From: Antedon mediterranea
Lineage: Eukaryota > Echinodermata > Crinoidea > Comatulida > Antedonidae
Assembly: GCF_964355755.1 (NCBI RefSeq)
Contig: NC_092673.1
Coordinates: 21,953,001-22,017,000, forward strand
Length of the DNA stretch: 64,000 nucleotides
Direction: 5' to 3'
Shown here: positions 60,804 to 64,000 of the stretch, in pieces
Layout of the letters: the number at the start of each line of letters is the position of its first letter
How positions within the stretch are numbered: position 1 is the stretch's first letter
Translations under genes and position numbers: made by a program
The notes under the pieces: generated by a model
Told to the model about the DNA's origin: nothing
The model's input: only the letters and a program-made list of their open reading frames with translations
Databases searched by the model: none

Positions 60804-63660
60804 TAATTGCATGAGATGAAATGATATACTCTAGTTCTTTTCTAAAAATAATATTCTATACTTAACAATTTCAATTTTTGTATAAGACTGTAAAACTAAA
60901 TTATTTGATAGCACATCATTTTTTATTGGACAATAGAAGGTTAATTTACATCTTGCTATTAAATAAAAAATAACAAAGACGTACATAAACAAATTAATTT
61001 TTGTCATCATCCATCCAGGGTCATTATTAACAAAAAGGTATTCAAATTAATAAGAAAGATGATTGAAAGTCTGATGTCAAGCCAAGGCCACTTTAATAGT
61101 AGTAATAATTAAAACATAATATGGGTGTGCCTCACTAATGGATTGTAATAAGCGCATATTTATAATCTTAAAATCATCCTAGATATTTTCAATTTCTCAG
61201 TATAATTTCCCAAATGATTTTCTCAAGCATTCCAACAATTGTTCAATTTGTTTTAATATTTATTAATTTAATATTTTTTTTGAATATTACAATCATTCAT
61301 TTCTAAATGTATTCTTCTGTGTCCATTTCCATGTAAATTATGTTAAAACAAGTACAGGTAAAATACACATTTTAGTTTAACATCATTCGGCCTCTCATCA
61401 AATGTTGGATGTTCACACATGGATTTTTAACAATTATAGATGTTCGTAATTAAGTTAAAAAATGAAATAATTGTCCATCCATTATTCTGATCTTATTGTA
61501 AGCATATTAACCAGACATGCCAACACCTGAAGTTGAACAAATGGGAGGTGGTCAGTTTTGGCCTCTCAAAGCAGATTAATATCTGGATCATTGAGCGCAT
61601 TTCAAGACAAGCGGTGGTTATATGAAGGGAATCCCCTCACGCTGAAAATAAAAAATTAATTTTTAATAAATTATCACTGAAGATAGTGATACAATGGTTT
61701 AAATAATTATAGTATTTTATTGCAGAAAAAACACATTTATATTAGAATTCAGTTATCTTTGTAACTCTTTGAAAAAATGTGAAAAACTGGGAGTTACCTG
61801 TAGGTTGGGAGAAAGTAAAAAAAATATTGGTGTCTGACAACCAAATCACAAATAATTAATTACCTTATATCTTGGGTACCAGCAATTGTGTTTAATCACA
61901 GTTGAATTTATATAAATGTATTGAGTAGGCCTTCAATATTAAGCAGTTCTATTTAATGCTATTTTTCTACAAAATGGTAGGCAAACTTCCCCAGACTATT
62001 TTTTTTTGTGTGTGAAAGATTTACGTCTCCTGTGTAATTAAGGCTAATTTCTTCTTGACTGTATTCAACACAGTTTACAATGCTCAACACGAACTACATT
62101 AAATTGAACCAGACTAAAATCCATTCTATTACATTAATATAAAGAAGCAAATTACTGGTTTAGCCTAGAGGAAAATGTTTCTACGCAAGATCAATACAGT
62201 TATTTTTGTAAAATATTTAAGCATGATGTGTGAAGTTATTGTAAACATTTTACAATATGTACATAATTATTAATAGAATATGTAATGTTTCTTTGCAACA
62301 GATTAAAGATACAGGGGCAAGAAATTCATATTTCAAGTTTAACCAATGTTAATTGTTTGTTTGCATCATTGCTTTTCACTGATTTTTAAAGTCATACCTC
62401 ATGATTTATTTTACCATATTAATGGATTGAATTATTAACCCTTTTTCTGTTGCCGATCTACAATTAACAAAAACGGCACATTTCTCTAAAACTTGATTCA
62501 TTACCCAAAATGGGATTTGCACTGTTTGTCAAACCATTAAGTAGTTGGCAAGAGGTCCTGGTAATGCTAAAACTTTTATATTTTTTTCACAGCTACATGC
62601 AATGTGCGGTGTTTTTAAGCGTTATTTTCAGAATGGCCAATTATTATTGGTTTCAAAATTGTTCCTCTTTCTTCTGCAGAGAATACGGAGACAAAATATT
62701 TACACATTCTCTTAACCGGACTTTTGTTGATGCCCTGATCCAACAATGAAAAGTCAAGATTCCACTTTATAATATAAATTTGATCATTCATCAAGAATGG
62801 CATAAATATTTCCAAAGTAAAGCAATCAAATATGAAAAGTGTATGCAATTTATGCAAATCAACAAATTAATAAACAATGTATTTTTGTATGAGATAACAA
62901 ATATTCATGGTTGGTGCTGAGGTATTGTTGCACAATAGGTTTTGTAGTTAATGTGAAGATTTTTATCATTCCTTATCGATCCTAATGAGCTGGGACTAAA
63001 CTTATAAAGCAGTTAATCTTCTTAATTTCAATTTTCCAATTGCAAGAAACATCACATGTTAATCCTACTAATGTGAAGATGATGAACAAAAGAGCGTTCC
63101 TGTCTTGCCGAAGGCTAACTAACTGTTTTGGAATCATCTACTTGGTCATTATTAAAGGTCCTTAAAAGGCTCATTTATCAACGGATGTTGTTGGAAGTTT
63201 GAAATCGCTGGAAGGGATTTATAAATGATCTTTTAATATTGTAGTGAATACAAGGGAAGGCAGTCATTAATTTCATAAAGAAAATGTTGAGAATAACATT
63301 TGTTGTTATTGGACTGTTGTTGAAGAACACTAGTTGTACAATACCTAAAAGCTTACTTCTTTTGGAATAAGTTGGAGTGGGTGAGGGTAATGGTAGGGTA
63401 TAAGTAATTTTGTATTAATTTTTTTTATTATTTTATTCAATCGAAACCAACAGCAATAATTGCTAATTGCCACTAACAGGTTTGATACAATTAAAGCACC
63501 TTGATTGGTCCTAACATTGATCAAGGGCTTCTCTCGTCCAGTGCCCACCGTGACCAGAGAAGAGGCATAAGCCAATATGTCTGAGGCAGATACTAGATGC
63601 AGGGGCTGCCATAAGAGTCAGCAGTGCTGATTTCAAATGCCTAACAGGACCCCAGCCTCA
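60804..63660 (-). other. Presumed first intron or 5' flank of DDR
   Basis: No exon with a signal peptide and matching phase was found on the minus strand, and no other gene was recognised. The DDR start is probably beyond the right edge. Confidence 0.55.
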
Positions 63661-63775
63661 TATACAGCACCCAATATTCCCAGATGGTCTCCTATCCAAG
63701 CTCTAACAAGGCCCAATGTTGCTTAATTTATGTGATCTGACGAGAACTGGTGTATCAACGGGGTAAAGCCGTATA
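63661..63775 (-). pseudogene. 5S rRNA-derived sequence (pseudogene or 5S-headed SINE)
   Basis: On the minus strand, TTGGATAGGAGACCATCTGG followed by GAATATTGGGTGCTGT matches the box C and 3' end of animal 5S rRNA, and AGCAACATTGGGC resembles box A and the intermediate element. The 5' part (ATACGGCTTTACCCC) is degraded. Sequence downstream on the minus strand could be a SINE body. Diverged, so probably not a functional gene. Confidence 0.75.
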
Positions 63776-64000
63776 TAATATTGTTGATTGGTGGTATTCA
63801 AATAAATGTTCATTTACTTTTTCTAATTATGCATTACTTTATTATTTTAATATTTTTATTTGCAATTTTAAAAAGGTTAATAAATCAGGCATATTCCATT
63901 TGATTTTTTTTTGTATTGTGTCAAAAACTTCCATATATATTACTGAACTCAATAAAATTTAATTAATATTAATCGCAATTAAAAAAAGTTACATTTGGTT

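Noticed and set aside
60226-60819. Three overlapping long open frames with YTILYSIYYT-type repeats
   Set aside because: They arise from the TATACAGTATA array, which has no stop codons in these frames; no start context or homology.
62510-62749. 79-codon hydrophobic open frame considered as a DDR signal exon or separate gene
   Set aside because: Wrong strand for DDR, with no donor in the right phase and no homology.

Overview
The window is animal nuclear DNA: strongly AT-rich, with genes split by GT-AG introns and dense in small transposons. It carries four protein-coding genes. The proteins match vertebrate orthologues over their full length, while the repeats (tRNA-headed SINEs, many short inverted-repeat elements) and a single DDR-type receptor suggest an invertebrate deuterostome. 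An echinoderm is plausible; the species cannot be fixed from sequence alone.

Layout, left to right. (1) 48-2019, minus: U2AF2, the large subunit of the U2 snRNP auxiliary splicing factor, with a 9-codon first exon and all the rest in one exon. (2) 2020-5819: intergenic, no gene seen, with small MITEs including a hAT-type element with a perfect 8-bp target duplication. (3) 5820-17541, minus: GNL1, a circularly permuted GTPase, in 11 exons totalling 616 codons plus stop. Its introns hold SINEs, a LINE fossil, a foldback element and two satellites. (4) 17542-18174: a 633-bp gap between the divergent start codons of GNL1 and ATAT1. (5) 18175-23101, plus: ATAT1, alpha-tubulin K40 acetyltransferase, in 8 exons and 416 codons plus stop. 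(6) 23102-29656: intergenic, between two convergent genes, with three MITEs and an inverted-repeat insertion inside a duplicated segment. (7) 29657-60156, minus: a discoidin domain receptor tyrosine kinase (DDR1/DDR2 type), 12 coding exons visible, 5' signal-peptide exon not found. (8) 60157-64000: presumed first DDR intron, with a TATACAGTATA array and a 5S rRNA-derived sequence.

The four products do not form one pathway: they act in splicing, as a GTPase, in microtubule acetylation and in collagen sensing. The neighbourhood is still notable. GNL1, ATAT1 and DDR1 also lie close together in the human MHC class I region on 6p21.33, so three adjacent genes here look like an ancestral piece of the MHC framework linkage. 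The other striking content is the variety of short inverted-repeat elements. One TA-flanked MITE family has at least 12 copies, and one copy has grown an internal 21-bp satellite. There is also a foldback element with tandemly repeated arms and a deleted DNA transposon that still carries a spliceable first exon.
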